A DNA stretch of 64,000 bases from contig JAFWUH010000050.1 of NCBI GenBank assembly GCA_017524165.1, positions 56,553-120,552 on the forward strand. Direction: 5' to 3'. Shown here in pieces: positions 34,914 to 43,776 of the stretch. Position 1 is the first letter of the stretch, and every line of letters begins with the position of its first letter. Position numbers and translations under genes: made by a program. Origin of the DNA: Clostridia bacterium (GTDB taxonomy: Bacteria > Bacillota > Clostridia > Oscillospirales > Acutalibacteraceae). The notes under the pieces are model-generated. The model was not told the origin of the DNA and ran no database searches. It worked only from the letters and a program-made list of their open reading frames with translations.

Positions 34914-36251
34914 TCAGCCAACCGTAATTTTTTCCTGCGGCAATTTGGAAACATTGTTGACGGTGCGGAAAAAGGTTGCGTAGATCATGGTCAAGCCGCC
35001 GACTCTGCCAAAAAACATCAACAACATCAGCACCGTTTGCGAGAGAACGCCCAACCCCGGTGTAATGCCGAGGGTCAACCCCACCGTACCGACCGCCGAC
35101 GCCGTTTCAAACAAACAGGTGGTGAACGGTAAATGCTCGGCAAGACTTAAAATGACCGCGCCGCCGAAGCAGAGCGAAAAATAAAGCGTTAACACGGCGG
35201 CGGCGTTTTTAATGACCTCCGGCGCGATACGCCGACCGAATGCTTCCGCGTCGGCCTTGCGGCGAAAAACCGAAAAGGAGCTGATCAGCAAGACCGCCAG
35301 CGTAGTGGTTTTCATGCCGCCCGCCGTGGAGCCGGGCGAGCCGCCGATCAGCATGAGCAGCATCATGATGCCTTTCCCGCTGCCGCTCATAGCGTTTAAA
35401 TCGACCGTGTTGAATCCCGCCGTACGCGGTGTAATTGCTTGAAAAAGCGCGGTCAGGATTCGCCTGCCAACCGGCAAGTCCGAAAAATCCACCCAAAAGA
35501 AGAAAAGGAAGGGCAGAACGATCAACAACGCCGTGGTCACCAAAACGACCTTGCTTTGCAACCGATACCGCTTAAAGCGGAATATGTGGGCACAGAAATC
35601 TCTCCAGGTCAAAAAGCCAAGTCCGCCGAAAAAGATCAGCAACATCACCGGAATATTGAGCGCCGGACTTGCCTGAAACGAGATCAGGGACTGAAACGGC
35701 GCCGCGCGGGTACCCATCAGGTCAAATCCCGCGTTGCAAAACGCCGAAATTGAAGTAAACACCGCCATCCAAATCCCCTTGGCGCCGAAGCGCGAACAAA
35801 AAACCGGCAACAGGCAAACAATGCCAACGGTTTCAATCAGAAAAGTCAGCTTGTAGATAAATAAAATATGGCGTACAATGCCGCCGACCTCAGGTGCGGC
35901 AACCGCTTCCTGTAGGGTGCTCCGCTGCATCAGACCGATCCGCCTGCCCGAAAGCAACGCAATCGACGCGGCAGCGCTGACCACGCCGAGCCCGCCGATT
36001 TGAATCAACAACAAAATAACCGTCTGCCCGAACGACGACCAGTAAGAGGCGGTGTCCCGCACGACTAATCCGGTCACACAAGCGGCGGATGTGGCGGTAA
36101 ACAACGCCTCGTTGAACGGCGTGACCCTGCCGTTTTGCGCGGAAAAAGGAAGCATCAGAAGAAGCGCTCCCAGCAAGATCACGCCGGCAAAACCCAAAAT
36201 AATGATTTGAAAAGAAGAGAGTCCCCGCCATCGTGTTTTTTCCAGCGGCAT
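34914..36251 (-). CDS. ktrB: Potassium uptake channel subunit (TrkH/KtrB family)
   Basis: This 445-residue membrane protein has the four-fold M-P-M arrangement. Selectivity-loop glycines are seen in ATSAACVTGLVVRD, SAFCNAGFDLMG, ITPRTAGFNTVDL and SAVGTVGLTLGITP. With KtrA it forms the potassium or sodium-coupled potassium uptake system. It starts 29 bases after the aldo-keto reductase gene. Confidence 0.93.
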   Translation of the reverse strand: MPLEKTRWRGLSSFQIIILGFAGVILLGALLLMLPFSAQNGRVTPFNEALFTATSAACVTGLVVRDTASYWSSFGQTVILLLIQIGGLGVVSAAASIALLSGRRIGLMQRSTLQEAVAAPEVGGIVRHILFIYKLTFLIETVGIVCLLPVFCSRFGAKGIWMAVFTSISAFCNAGFDLMGTRAAPFQSLISFQASPALNIPVMLLIFFGGLGFLTWRDFCAHIFRFKRYRLQSKVVLVTTALLIVLPFLFFFWVDFSDLPVGRRILTALFQAITPRTAGFNTVDLNAMSGSGKGIMMLLMLIGGSPGSTAGGMKTTTLAVLLISSFSVFRRKADAEAFGRRIAPEVIKNAAAVLTLYFSLCFGGAVILSLAEHLPFTTCLFETASAVGTVGLTLGITPGLGVLSQTVLMLLMFFGRVGGLTMIYATFFRTVNNVSKLPQEKITVG

Positions 36252-36280
36252 TTCCCTTTCCTCCTTTTCTGTTTCGTTTC

Positions 36281-37276
36281 TTATTCTCCCAGTGCAATGC
36301 GGTCAATCGCGGCTAATTCCTCCGCTGTAAAGCGCGTATTTTCCAACGCTTTGATATTGTCGAGAATTTGTTCGGGTTTCGACGCACCGAACAAAACGGC
36401 GGTGACGATTCCGTCGCGCAAAATCCAACTGAGCGCCATCTGCGAAAGCGTTTGCCCGCGGGAAAGCGCCAGTTCGTTCAGCGCCCTGATTTTTTCCAGC
36501 TTCTTTTCGGAAAGGGAAGCTTCGGTCAGGAACCGTCCGTCGGTCTTTATGCGACTGTCGGCGGGAACGCCCTTTAAATAACGGTCGGAAAGCAACCCCT
36601 GCGCCAAGGGCGAAAAGGCAATAATGCCCTTTTTCAGTCGGTGGGAGGTTTCTTTCAGTCCGTTCCGTTCAATCGTGCGATCAAAGATAGAATAGGCGTT
36701 TTGATTGATAATAAACGGCACATGATATTCTTGTAACAGTGCGGCGGCTTTTTCCAGCTGTTCTCCGTTGTAGTTGGAAAGACCGATATAAAGCGCCTTG
36801 CCCGAACGAACGATATCGGCAAGTGCCAGCATGGTTTCTTCCAACGGCGTGTTGGGGTCGGGACGGTGATGATAAAAAATATCAACATAGTCGAGTCCCA
36901 GCCGCTTCAGACTGGCGTTCAGACTGGCGTTCAGATATTTGCGACTGCCCCATTCGCCGTAAGGACCGGGCCACATATAGTATCCTGCTTTGGTGCTGAT
37001 GATCAGCTCATCCCGCCAGGCGCCCAAGTCCCGGCGGAGGATCTCGCCGAAATTCGATTCCGCACTGCCGGCGTCCGGACCGTAGTTGTTGGCAATATCA
37101 AAATGGGTGATGCCGTTGTCAAACGCCGTAAAGCACATCTGCCGCATGGTTTCAAAGCACCCGGTATCGCCGAAATTATGCCACAAGCCCAGACAGGCGC
37201 CCGGCAACTTTAAGCCGCTTTCGCCACAGCGGTTGTAGGTCATTGAATCATATCTTTGAGGAGCCGGTTGATACAT
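36281..37276 (-). CDS. Aldo/keto reductase (YghZ/L-glyceraldehyde-3-phosphate reductase type)
   Basis: This 331-residue NADPH-dependent reductase has the catalytic tetrad region (FDIANNYGPDAGSAESNFG with Asp and Tyr; IISTKAGYYMWPGPYG with Lys; DIFYHHRPDP with His). The wording YGEWGSRKYL is typical of the AKR14/YghZ branch, and the N-terminal leader before the barrel matches that branch, so the first ATG is used. The physiological substrate is unknown. Confidence 0.88.
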   Translation of the reverse strand: MYQPAPQRYDSMTYNRCGESGLKLPGACLGLWHNFGDTGCFETMRQMCFTAFDNGITHFDIANNYGPDAGSAESNFGEILRRDLGAWRDELIISTKAGYYMWPGPYGEWGSRKYLNASLNASLKRLGLDYVDIFYHHRPDPNTPLEETMLALADIVRSGKALYIGLSNYNGEQLEKAAALLQEYHVPFIINQNAYSIFDRTIERNGLKETSHRLKKGIIAFSPLAQGLLSDRYLKGVPADSRIKTDGRFLTEASLSEKKLEKIRALNELALSRGQTLSQMALSWILRDGIVTAVLFGASKPEQILDNIKALENTRFTAEELAAIDRIALGE

Positions 37277-37386
37277 TACAAGTTCATCCTTTCAACTTTC
37301 CTATTTATTTTTTTATTATACCAAAACCCGGCAGAAACCGCAAGGAACAAAATAAAAATCAGCGCATTTTTTCTCTGCGCGGATCA

Positions 37387-37415
37387 TTGACTCTCTTGCG
37401 ATCTTCCGTTATAAT
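37387..37415 (+). promoter_or_regulatory. Sigma-A promoter of mnmE
   Basis: TTGACT (37387-37392), a 17-base spacer and TATAAT (37410-37415) precede the mnmE start by 34 bases. This supports the short start over the longer open frame, most of which lies upstream of the promoter. Confidence 0.8.
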
Positions 37416-37449
37416 GAAAAAAAGATTTTATCAGAAAGGACGGTTTTTT

Positions 37450-38811
37450 ATGGCTGAACCGACCATTGCCGCCATTGCAACCCCTTTGGGAGAGGGCGGC
37501 ATCGGCGTGATCCGCGTTTCGGGCGCTGACGCCATTTCGATTGCCGACCGCTGTTTTCGCGCCTATTCGGGGCAACCGCTTTCCGCGCTCAAGGGTTATC
37601 AAGCCGCCTACGGTCAGGTCATTGACGGGGATCTCGTGTTGGACGACGCGGTCGCACTGGTATTTCACGCGCCGAAAAGCTTTACCGGCGAAAACACGGT
37701 GGAGATTTCGGTTCACGGCGGGCGCATGATGGTGCAAAGTGTTTTGCGGCAGGTCTTTGCCTGCGGCGCCGCCCCTGCGGCGGCGGGCGAATTTACCAAG
37801 CGCGCCTTTTTAAACGGCAAAATAGACCTTGCCGACGCCGAAAGCATTATGGGTCTTATTTCGGCAAAGAACGAAGCGGCGCTGCGCATATCGCGCGCGG
37901 CGCACGGCGGACGCATTCGCCGCGAAACCGACCGTATCGTTTCCCTTTTGTTGCAGACCGCCGCCAGTCTTGCGGCGTACGCCGATTATCCTGACGAAGA
38001 GATTCCGGAGCTTTCTCCCGAAAACTTCGGCAATTTACTGCAAACGGTTTGCGACAGCTGTCAAAAAATGCTTTCGACCTATGACGCCGGTCGACTGATC
38101 CGTGAAGGCATTCGCTGTGCGATCGTCGGCAAACCGAATGTCGGAAAATCCACCCTGATGAATCTGCTTTGCGGTCAAGACCGTTCAATCGTGACCGATA
38201 TTGCCGGCACCACCCGCGATGTGGTGGAGGAGACCGTGACGGTCGGCGATGTCACGCTTGTTTTAGCAGATACCGCCGGGATCCACGAAACCGACGAGCC
38301 GGTAGAACGGCTTGGGGTAGATCTGGCGCTTCGGCGGGCGCAAAACGCCGACCTGATTTTAGCCGTTTTTGACGGTTCCAAGCCGTTAGACGAGGACGAT
38401 CTGCGGCTGATTGAACGCGTGCGCGAACAGCAAACCTTGTTTTTATGGAATAAATCCGACCTTGCTTCCCTGCCGGTACCGTCGGTTTTAGACGGTTGCC
38501 CGGTGCTGTCCCTTTCGGCACAGACCGGAAACGGCGCGGAAGCCTTAGCCGAAAAAATCGCGCAGACCGTTCACACCGCCGGGTTGGATCCCGACGCCGC
38601 CGTTTTGATCAGCGAACGCCAGCGCGCCTGCGTGCAAACCGCATTGGATTCTGCCGGGCAGGCACTTGCCGGTCTGCAAGCCGGCTTGACGCTCGACGCA
38701 GTCGGCGTTTGCGTGGATGACGCCCTGGCGGCGCTGTTGGCGTTGACCGGACAACGAGTGACCAACGAGGTGACCGACGAGGTTTTCCGCCGGTTTTGCG
38801 TTGGAAAATAA
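37450..38811 (+). CDS. mnmE: tRNA uridine-5-carboxymethylaminomethyl modification GTPase MnmE
   Basis: MnmE, with MnmG, modifies U34 of certain tRNAs using a folate-derived carbon. The 453-residue protein has the N-terminal folate-binding domain (IAAIATPLGEGGIGVIRVSG), a GTPase domain with GKPNVGKSTLMN, DIAGTTRD and DTAG in VLADTAGIHETDE, and NKSD. The C-terminal FCVGK holds the conserved cysteine. The ATG at 37450 follows AGAAAGGA. Confidence 0.96.
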   Translation: MAEPTIAAIATPLGEGGIGVIRVSGADAISIADRCFRAYSGQPLSALKGYQAAYGQVIDGDLVLDDAVALVFHAPKSFTGENTVEISVHGGRMMVQSVLRQVFACGAAPAAAGEFTKRAFLNGKIDLADAESIMGLISAKNEAALRISRAAHGGRIRRETDRIVSLLLQTAASLAAYADYPDEEIPELSPENFGNLLQTVCDSCQKMLSTYDAGRLIREGIRCAIVGKPNVGKSTLMNLLCGQDRSIVTDIAGTTRDVVEETVTVGDVTLVLADTAGIHETDEPVERLGVDLALRRAQNADLILAVFDGSKPLDEDDLRLIERVREQQTLFLWNKSDLASLPVPSVLDGCPVLSLSAQTGNGAEALAEKIAQTVHTAGLDPDAAVLISERQRACVQTALDSAGQALAGLQAGLTLDAVGVCVDDALAALLALTGQRVTNEVTDEVFRRFCVGK

Positions 38812-38890
38812 TGTCCGTTTTTTTCCATTTGTTTTTACAAATAAAAAATCCCTTTTTGCCGATACTAACGGTAGAAAGGGAGGGAAAATC

Positions 38891-39073
38891 ATGCAAAACA
38901 ATTCTTCAATGAACTTTGTGAAAGGGTTGGGTGCCGGGATGTTGGCGGGCGCCGCCGCCGTTACGGTCGGCAAAATTCTGCTTCAGGATCGCCACAGCGT
39001 TGCCAAAGGGTCTTCTAAAATGGTCAAGGCTATCGGCGAGTTTGTCGACGGTGTGCAGACGGTTTTTCACTAA
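38891..39073 (+). CDS. Small glycine/alanine-rich hypothetical protein
   Basis: This 60-residue protein has a short hydrophobic section (about 11-27, GLGAGMLAGAAAVTVGKILL) and a polar tail. An AGGGAGGG ribosome site lies seven bases before the ATG, which supports it as a real gene. It resembles the small single-span proteins often found in Clostridia, but I can assign no function. A terminator follows. Confidence 0.6.
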   Translation: MQNNSSMNFVKGLGAGMLAGAAAVTVGKILLQDRHSVAKGSSKMVKAIGEFVDGVQTVFH

Positions 39074-39082
39074 ATCAAAAGA

Positions 39083-39127
39083 CGGTTGTCTCTCTTCTTT
39101 CAGAGAAACAACCGTTTTCTTTTTTTA
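39083..39127. terminator. Bidirectional intrinsic terminator
   Basis: Arms CGGTTGT and ACAACCG, extended by TCTC/GAGA, are followed by a T run on the plus strand and by TCTTTTGATTT on the minus strand. It separates the small gene from the convergent TPM gene. Confidence 0.8.
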
Positions 39128-39895
39128 AAACCCGCGACCGGCACCGCCGCCGCCGAACGAACCGCCGCCGCCGGAAAAGCCGCCGAATCCGCCGCCGCCA
39201 AACGGCCCGATAAACGGACCGAAAAAGATACCGCGCCGGCGGGAGAGCCACACAGCCAGCACAACCAGGACGAGCAATACCGCCCACGAAATCGCAACCT
39301 CTTGCACGCTGGGTACTTCTTCGTCATCTTGTAACTGATCGGCAGGAACATACCCTTCTTCGGGTTGCATACCGCTTTCCAAATAGACCTCATTCACGAT
39401 GGCTCTATAAAGCGCCGTCATTCCGGCGGAAAAACGGTCCTCCCTCAAATCCGGCAGGGCATAGTGATCGATCAGCCGTCCGGTTTTGCTGTCCGGCAAT
39501 CCGCCTTCCAAGCCGTACCCGACAGCTACATAAATCTGCCGTTCCTCTTCGGCAAGCAACAGCACCACGCCGTTGTCCTTCTCCGCGTCACCAACGCCCC
39601 ATTTTCTGCCGAGCTCCAGCGCATAATCCGCCGGCTCTTTCCCGTCCAGCGTTTCGACCGTTACCGCCACGACCTGTGCCGTCGTCTTCTCCTGAAGCTG
39701 AACCCCGGCGTTATAGATCGTCTGTTCATCCGCTTCTGCCAGCAAATCGGCAAAGTCGTTGACAAAAAACCGCTCGGTCGGTTCCGGATACGGATCCTTT
39801 GCTTCCCCGCATCCGGACAACAACAGCAACGAAAGCGTTACCGCCGTGATCAGCAAACACGCAAGAATGCGATGAACTTTTTTGGTATTCCTCAT
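39125..39895 (-). CDS. TPM-domain membrane lipoprotein (YgcG family)
   Basis: This 256-residue protein has a signal with a lipobox-like LLLSGCGEA. A TPM domain follows (FVNDFADLLAEADE; KWGVGDAEKDNGVVLLLAEEERQIYV; VGYGLEGGLPDS), then a membrane span near 207-222 and a glycine/phenylalanine-rich tail. TPM proteins are commonly encoded beside LemA, as here, three bases apart. They are linked to membrane or photosystem repair in other organisms; the role in Clostridia is not known. Confidence 0.88.
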   Translation of the reverse strand: MRNTKKVHRILACLLITAVTLSLLLLSGCGEAKDPYPEPTERFFVNDFADLLAEADEQTIYNAGVQLQEKTTAQVVAVTVETLDGKEPADYALELGRKWGVGDAEKDNGVVLLLAEEERQIYVAVGYGLEGGLPDSKTGRLIDHYALPDLREDRFSAGMTALYRAIVNEVYLESGMQPEEGYVPADQLQDDEEVPSVQEVAISWAVLLVLVVLAVWLSRRRGIFFGPFIGPFGGGGFGGFSGGGGSFGGGGAGRGF

Positions 39896-39898
39896 CGG

Positions 39899-40468
39899 TT
39901 ATTCAAAAGATACCTTCGGTACTTCGTTAGACGCCGCGTCATTTTCAAAATAGTCGGCTTTATGGAATCCAAACAAACCGGCAACGATATTCCCCGGGAA
40001 TTTTTGAATCGCAACATTGTATTCCTGCGCGGCTTTGTTATAATCCTGCCGGGCGCGGGCGATCCGGTTTTCGGTTCCCGCCAGCTCATCCTGCAAAGCA
40101 ACATACTGCTCGTTGGCTTTCAGATCGGGATACGCCTCGGTCACGGCGTTGACCCAAACGCTGATCGCCTTGTTTAAATCGTCCGCCGCTTTTTGCGTTT
40201 CGGCAACCGACGACGCCTTGGCGACAGCCGCGCGCGCCTCGGTCACGGCGGTCAGGGTCTTCTGCTCGTAATCTGAATAGCCCTTCACCGTTTGCACGAA
40301 GTTCGGAATCAAGTCCGCACGGCGCTGTAACTGATTGTGGATATTCGACTGCGATTCGGAAACGATTTCGCGTTGGTTGACAAATCCGTTATATGCCGGA
40401 ATGGTCATGAGCGCCAAAAGAAGAATCACAACCCCGGCAACGATCAATATTTTTATCGTTTTACCCAT
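39899..40468 (-). CDS. lemA: LemA family protein
   Basis: This 189-residue protein has an N-terminal membrane anchor and the LemA coiled-coil signature (YNGFVNQREIVSESQSNIHNQLQRRADLIPN, split over helix 1; ELAGTENRIARARQDYNKAA). The ATG at 40468 is preferred because the earlier in-frame ATG falls inside the GAGGCGAG ribosome site. The C-terminus FGFHKADYFE is typical. It forms a unit with the TPM gene. Confidence 0.9.
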   Translation of the reverse strand: MGKTIKILIVAGVVILLLALMTIPAYNGFVNQREIVSESQSNIHNQLQRRADLIPNFVQTVKGYSDYEQKTLTAVTEARAAVAKASSVAETQKAADDLNKAISVWVNAVTEAYPDLKANEQYVALQDELAGTENRIARARQDYNKAAQEYNVAIQKFPGNIVAGLFGFHKADYFENDAASNEVPKVSFE

Positions 40469-40654
40469 AAAATCTCGCCTCATTTCAAATAGATGTGTCT
40501 ATTATAACTGATTTCTTTGTATTTTTCCACCTTTTTTTCAAATTCTTAAAAAATTTTTTTCGTAGAAAAACCGCGCGGTTGATTTTATCGCTTTCCTGTG
40601 CTAAACTAAAAAAAACGGTTTTTTAGAACCCGTGCTTTTCAAAGGAAAAAAATC

Positions 40655-41698
40655 ATGAAAGATTCCAACTGGACACTGAAAGACAGCCGCCCGCTCGGCG
40701 AAATGGTAGCCCCCCTGCTCTCGTGGTACCGACAAAATCAACGCATCCTGCCGTGGCGCGAAAATACCGATCCCTACCGGGTATGGATTTCGGAAATCAT
40801 GCTGCAACAAACCCGTGTGGACACCGTGATCCCCTACTATCTGCGCTTTTTGGCGGCATTACCCGACATCCGCTCCTTGGCGGAAGCTCCGGAAGAACAG
40901 CTGCTGAAGCTGTGGGAGGGTCTTGGCTATTATTCGCGGGTACGCAATTTGCAGCGCGCCGCAAAACAGATTGTCGAACGCCACGGCGGCGTTTTCCCCT
41001 CCGGCTTTGACGAGGTGCGCCGTCTGACCGGCATCGGCGATTATACCGCGGGCGCCATCTGCTCAATTGCCTTTTCACAACCCACGCCGGCGGTGGACGG
41101 CAATGTGTTGCGCGTCATTTCAAGATTATGCAAAAATCCTTATGACATCAAAGAAGCGACCACCAAAAAGCAGGTGACCGAACAACTGGCAAAAATCTAC
41201 CCGGACGAGGGTCGCGGTGATTTTACCCAAAGCCTGATGGAGCTGGGCGCAATCGTTTGCCTGCCTAACGGCGCGCCGCTGTGCGACCGCTGTCCGCTGA
41301 AAGCGCTCTGCGCGGCGGCGGACGACGATCCGACACAGTATCCCATCGTGCCGCCGAAACCGGTCAAAAAGATTGTCCCGATGACCGTCTTTTGTCTCCG
41401 CCACGGTGACCGCTTTGCCGTGCGCAAACGCCCCCAAAACGGTTTGTTGGCAGGACTTTGGGAACTGCCGAACCTCGACGGCACCCTTTCGGAAAAAGCC
41501 GTTTCCGACTATCTGCAAGCACACAGCATTCACGGCACGGTCGAAGCCAAACCGCGAAAAAAGAAGCACATTTTCACCCATATTGAATGGCAAATGCTTT
41601 GTTACGATATTGTCTGCGCGGAGGAATCGCCCGAATTTTGCTGGGTGACCGCCGATGAGATCGCTCTGCCGACCGCCTTTAAAAAATTAATAAAATAA
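40655..41698 (+). CDS. mutY: A/G-specific adenine DNA glycosylase MutY
   Basis: MutY removes adenine paired with 8-oxoguanine. The 347-residue protein has an HhH-GPD domain with the catalytic LTGIGDYTAGAICSIAF and VDGNVLRVISRL. A 4Fe-4S cluster motif follows (CLPNGAPLCDRCPLKALC, C-x8-C-x2-C-x5-C), and then a C-terminal Nudix-like domain (RKRPQNGLLAGLWELPN). It is convergent with the proS 3' remnant; in the ancestral order it was probably convergent with proS itself. Confidence 0.95.
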   Translation: MKDSNWTLKDSRPLGEMVAPLLSWYRQNQRILPWRENTDPYRVWISEIMLQQTRVDTVIPYYLRFLAALPDIRSLAEAPEEQLLKLWEGLGYYSRVRNLQRAAKQIVERHGGVFPSGFDEVRRLTGIGDYTAGAICSIAFSQPTPAVDGNVLRVISRLCKNPYDIKEATTKKQVTEQLAKIYPDEGRGDFTQSLMELGAIVCLPNGAPLCDRCPLKALCAAADDDPTQYPIVPPKPVKKIVPMTVFCLRHGDRFAVRKRPQNGLLAGLWELPNLDGTLSEKAVSDYLQAHSIHGTVEAKPRKKKHIFTHIEWQMLCYDIVCAEESPEFCWVTADEIALPTAFKKLIK

Positions 41699-41721
41699 TG
41701 TCTGCTGAACCTGCAACCCAA

Positions 41722-41753
41722 AAGACCGTGACAGAAACCTCCGTCACGGTCTT
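41722..41753. terminator. Bidirectional terminator (copy 1 of the proS terminator)
   Basis: Arms AAGACCGTGAC and GTCACGGTCTT pair perfectly and are flanked by A and T runs. The same hairpin, with one changed base, lies at 46858-46889 after intact proS. Here it follows mutY and ends the proS fragment. Confidence 0.85.
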
Positions 41754-41758
41754 CCCTT

Positions 41759-42005
41759 TTAATACGCTTTGCCCCAATAGAGCATTTTATCCGTCTTTTT
41801 TCCGCAACAAACACAGGTATCGGCAATTTTTTCCTGCTCAAACGGAATACAACGAGCGGAAACACCGGCTTCCTCTTTGAGCCGATCCTCACAGGCGCGG
41901 TCCCCGCACCACATTGCCCGAATAAAGCCGGGTTTGTTCTCGGCGATTTCTTTCATTTCTGCCAAATCATGTGCGTCAAAGGTCATGTTTTCCCGGCGTT
42001 CCAAC
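41759..42005 (-). pseudogene. 3'-terminal fragment of proS (duplicate)
   Basis: About 80 codons of the prolyl-tRNA synthetase C-terminus are repeated here, including [18 protein letters not shown] and the final LYWGKAY. Only two residues differ from the intact gene (Ala for Ser, Thr for Ala), although a dozen bases differ; the differences are mostly silent. That suggests descent from a functional gene in a related lineage and not free decay. Upstream the frame runs into the MITE-like repeat and has no ribosome site. Confidence 0.9.
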
Positions 42006-42158
42006 AGGACAGGGAACCGTCCGAGACTGCTGAAATAGTCCACACAATGCTCCAAGCACCACAACATATAGGTTAAAATATATGTCGAAAACGCCTATAT
42101 AGTGTAGGTTGCTTTTGAAAAGCGACTTTTTCAGTGGTTTCGAACCATCCCCTGTCCT
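42006..42158. mobile_element. MITE-like repeat, copy A (153 bp)
   Basis: The element opens with AGGACAGGGAACCGTCC and closes with the inverse CCCCTGTCCT. Inside the ends, GAGACTGCTGAAATAGTC is an imperfect inverse of GACTTTTTCAGTGGTTTC. The central 118 bases are the same as in copy B at 43777-43934 except for one base. It has no coding capacity of its own. It abuts the proS fragment on one side and the 3' end of the glycosyltransferase-like gene on the other. Confidence 0.8.
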
Positions 42159-42180
42159 ATTTTCAAATTTGCGAAAAATA

Positions 42181-43665
42181 TTATACCTTATCTGTCCCGT
42201 CCCTATCAAATTTTCCCTTTTCTTGAAGGACACACAACCCAAAAGGAGCTACTAATGATAATGCAATAATTGGTGTGAACCGATATCTTGTCTGAATTTC
42301 CACAAAAATAAACATAACATAATAAGCAATAACAATCGCTTGCAATAATAAATACCCTTGTTTTTGTACAAAATCTTCTCTCTTCTTTTTTAAACCATAC
42401 GCACCCAATAAAATAAAAAAGCTATAAATAAATTTATCCAAGCACATAAAAAAATTAATTATTAATTTCCAAAAAACGGAGTCACTAGGTAAATTTCCCC
42501 AACCAATCGTTGTATCAATGCTTCCCCACATTTTTGTCATTTTGCGAATATAAAACATTATCCAATCAAAGATATTCATATCTTTCGTCATTTCCTGCAT
42601 AATTACTTTAAACGCTTTCCCTTTTTCTTGTGTGGAAAGATCAAGAATGTACGCATAATCCGTATTGTATATTCCATCATGATTCGGATTTAATCCGACA
42701 ACAAGCGGCCAATATAATGATGTGCCTTTTTTGCTTTTTAAAGTTAACCCGCATAACCAGACTATGATCTGATAAACAACTTTCATTCCAAAGAAACCCA
42801 TCCACATTAAAAAAACTCCAAATAAAACTTCCGCCAAGCTACGATAATCTTTTTCTCCTAAAAATTTAATAACCAAATATGCACTAACACACGATAATGC
42901 AAGAATCGGCAAATTTCCGTCCGTTTTAAATTGCGCAGATATTTTCGATATTACTCCAATCAAAAAGAAATTACCTAACTTTTTCCATATTTTCCCCTTT
43001 GTTTGAAATAATTCCCATAATATAATGGATAAATAAATAATTAAAGCCAAAAAAAGGCCAACAAAAATATAACTATACAAAATCCCTATACTTAAAAAAG
43101 AGGATGGCAAAAACATATAAAAACAAGAAATAATTAATGCAACCGTGATATCCTTATTCAAACGATTGACAACAAGATAAATAAGGTAAGCGGTTATCAC
43201 ACTCCATAATACATTAAACAAATATAATGCTCGAACGGTTTTAAAAATATTTAAAACTAAAGCTTCATACAATACCAATAGCCATTGCCCTGTATGGATT
43301 TCAAAATACGAAGTCTTCGCCCAAGACAAGTTCCCCATGGCCATTTGTCTTGCCGCTTCATAACACTTATTCATATCTGATCGAATGTCAAAATCAAAAG
43401 CAATTGCATAAACTATTTTTAAGATAATACCTAAAACAAAAATGCCCCATAACAATTTCTGATTTTCAAAAACTCTTTTTTTATACAAAATGTAAAGCAA
43501 CAAAACCATACCAATAGCAAATGCCATAAAATCAATTCCCTGAACCCCACCGTTTGTCAGGTATCCGAGAATACAAAAAGCGCTTAAGCTAATCATAATC
43601 ACAACAAAAATACAAAATACGCTTTGATAAATAATCTGTTCACTTTTTTTAAAAAATCTATTCAT
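42181..43665 (-). CDS. AT-rich polytopic membrane protein, GT-C glycosyltransferase-like
   Basis: This 494-residue protein has about eleven membrane spans. An early loop FDFDIRSDMNKCYEAARQMA is reminiscent of the acidic first loop of GT-C (PMT/ArnT-like, GT39/GT83) glycosyltransferases that use polyprenyl-phosphate sugars. The middle external segment LNPNHDGIYNTDYAYIL also fits. Base composition is much more AT-rich than the core genes, a sign of transfer. It has its own promoter and is bracketed by two MITE-like repeats. Its last codons contain a GGGACGGGACAG stretch like the repeat core. Substrate is unknown. Confidence 0.65.
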   Translation of the reverse strand: MNRFFKKSEQIIYQSVFCIFVVIMISLSAFCILGYLTNGGVQGIDFMAFAIGMVLLLYILYKKRVFENQKLLWGIFVLGIILKIVYAIAFDFDIRSDMNKCYEAARQMAMGNLSWAKTSYFEIHTGQWLLVLYEALVLNIFKTVRALYLFNVLWSVITAYLIYLVVNRLNKDITVALIISCFYMFLPSSFLSIGILYSYIFVGLFLALIIYLSIILWELFQTKGKIWKKLGNFFLIGVISKISAQFKTDGNLPILALSCVSAYLVIKFLGEKDYRSLAEVLFGVFLMWMGFFGMKVVYQIIVWLCGLTLKSKKGTSLYWPLVVGLNPNHDGIYNTDYAYILDLSTQEKGKAFKVIMQEMTKDMNIFDWIMFYIRKMTKMWGSIDTTIGWGNLPSDSVFWKLIINFFMCLDKFIYSFFILLGAYGLKKKREDFVQKQGYLLLQAIVIAYYVMFIFVEIQTRYRFTPIIALSLVAPFGLCVLQEKGKFDRDGTDKV

Positions 43666-43680
43666 TTCCCTCTCCTTTTT

Positions 43681-43704
43681 AATATTAAAAAATTTTTTAA
43701 TATT
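43681..43704. promoter_or_regulatory. Perfect 24-bp AT palindrome at the glycosyltransferase-like gene promoter
   Basis: Arms AATATTAAAAAA and TTTTTTAATATT are perfectly complementary. The site overlaps the -10 box TATAAT (43707-43702), which lies 16 bases from a TTTACA -35. GGAGAGGG precedes the ATG. It could be an operator or a leader hairpin. Confidence 0.55.
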
Positions 43705-43776
43705 ATAATATATATGTCATATTTGTAAAAAGAAATATAAGTTGATTTCTGCGTGTCTTCCTTGGAACTATTCTGC

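Larger units (their letters stand above)
41722..42005. repeat. 284-bp direct repeat, copy 1: proS 3' end plus terminator
   Basis: This segment matches 46858-47141 over the same length with no gaps. I count 12 differences by eye (about 96 percent identity). The last 110 or so bases next to the junction are identical. It ends exactly where an AGGACAGGG repeat begins. The two copies bracket a 4.85-kb block of acquired genes. Confidence 0.9.

Noticed and set aside
36252-36280. c-di-AMP riboswitch upstream of ktrBA
   Set aside because: Only 29 bases separate ktrB from the aldo-keto reductase gene, too few for that structure.
36908-36931. Tandem 12-base repeat in the aldo-keto reductase gene
   Set aside because: It encodes NASLNASL, but the family has a similar ASLxxSL pattern of the same length, so this is ordinary helix coding and not an expansion.
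37243-37449. N-terminal extension of MnmE
   Set aside because: Most of it lies upstream of a clear promoter at 37387-37415, and MnmE families begin at the TIAAIATP segment.
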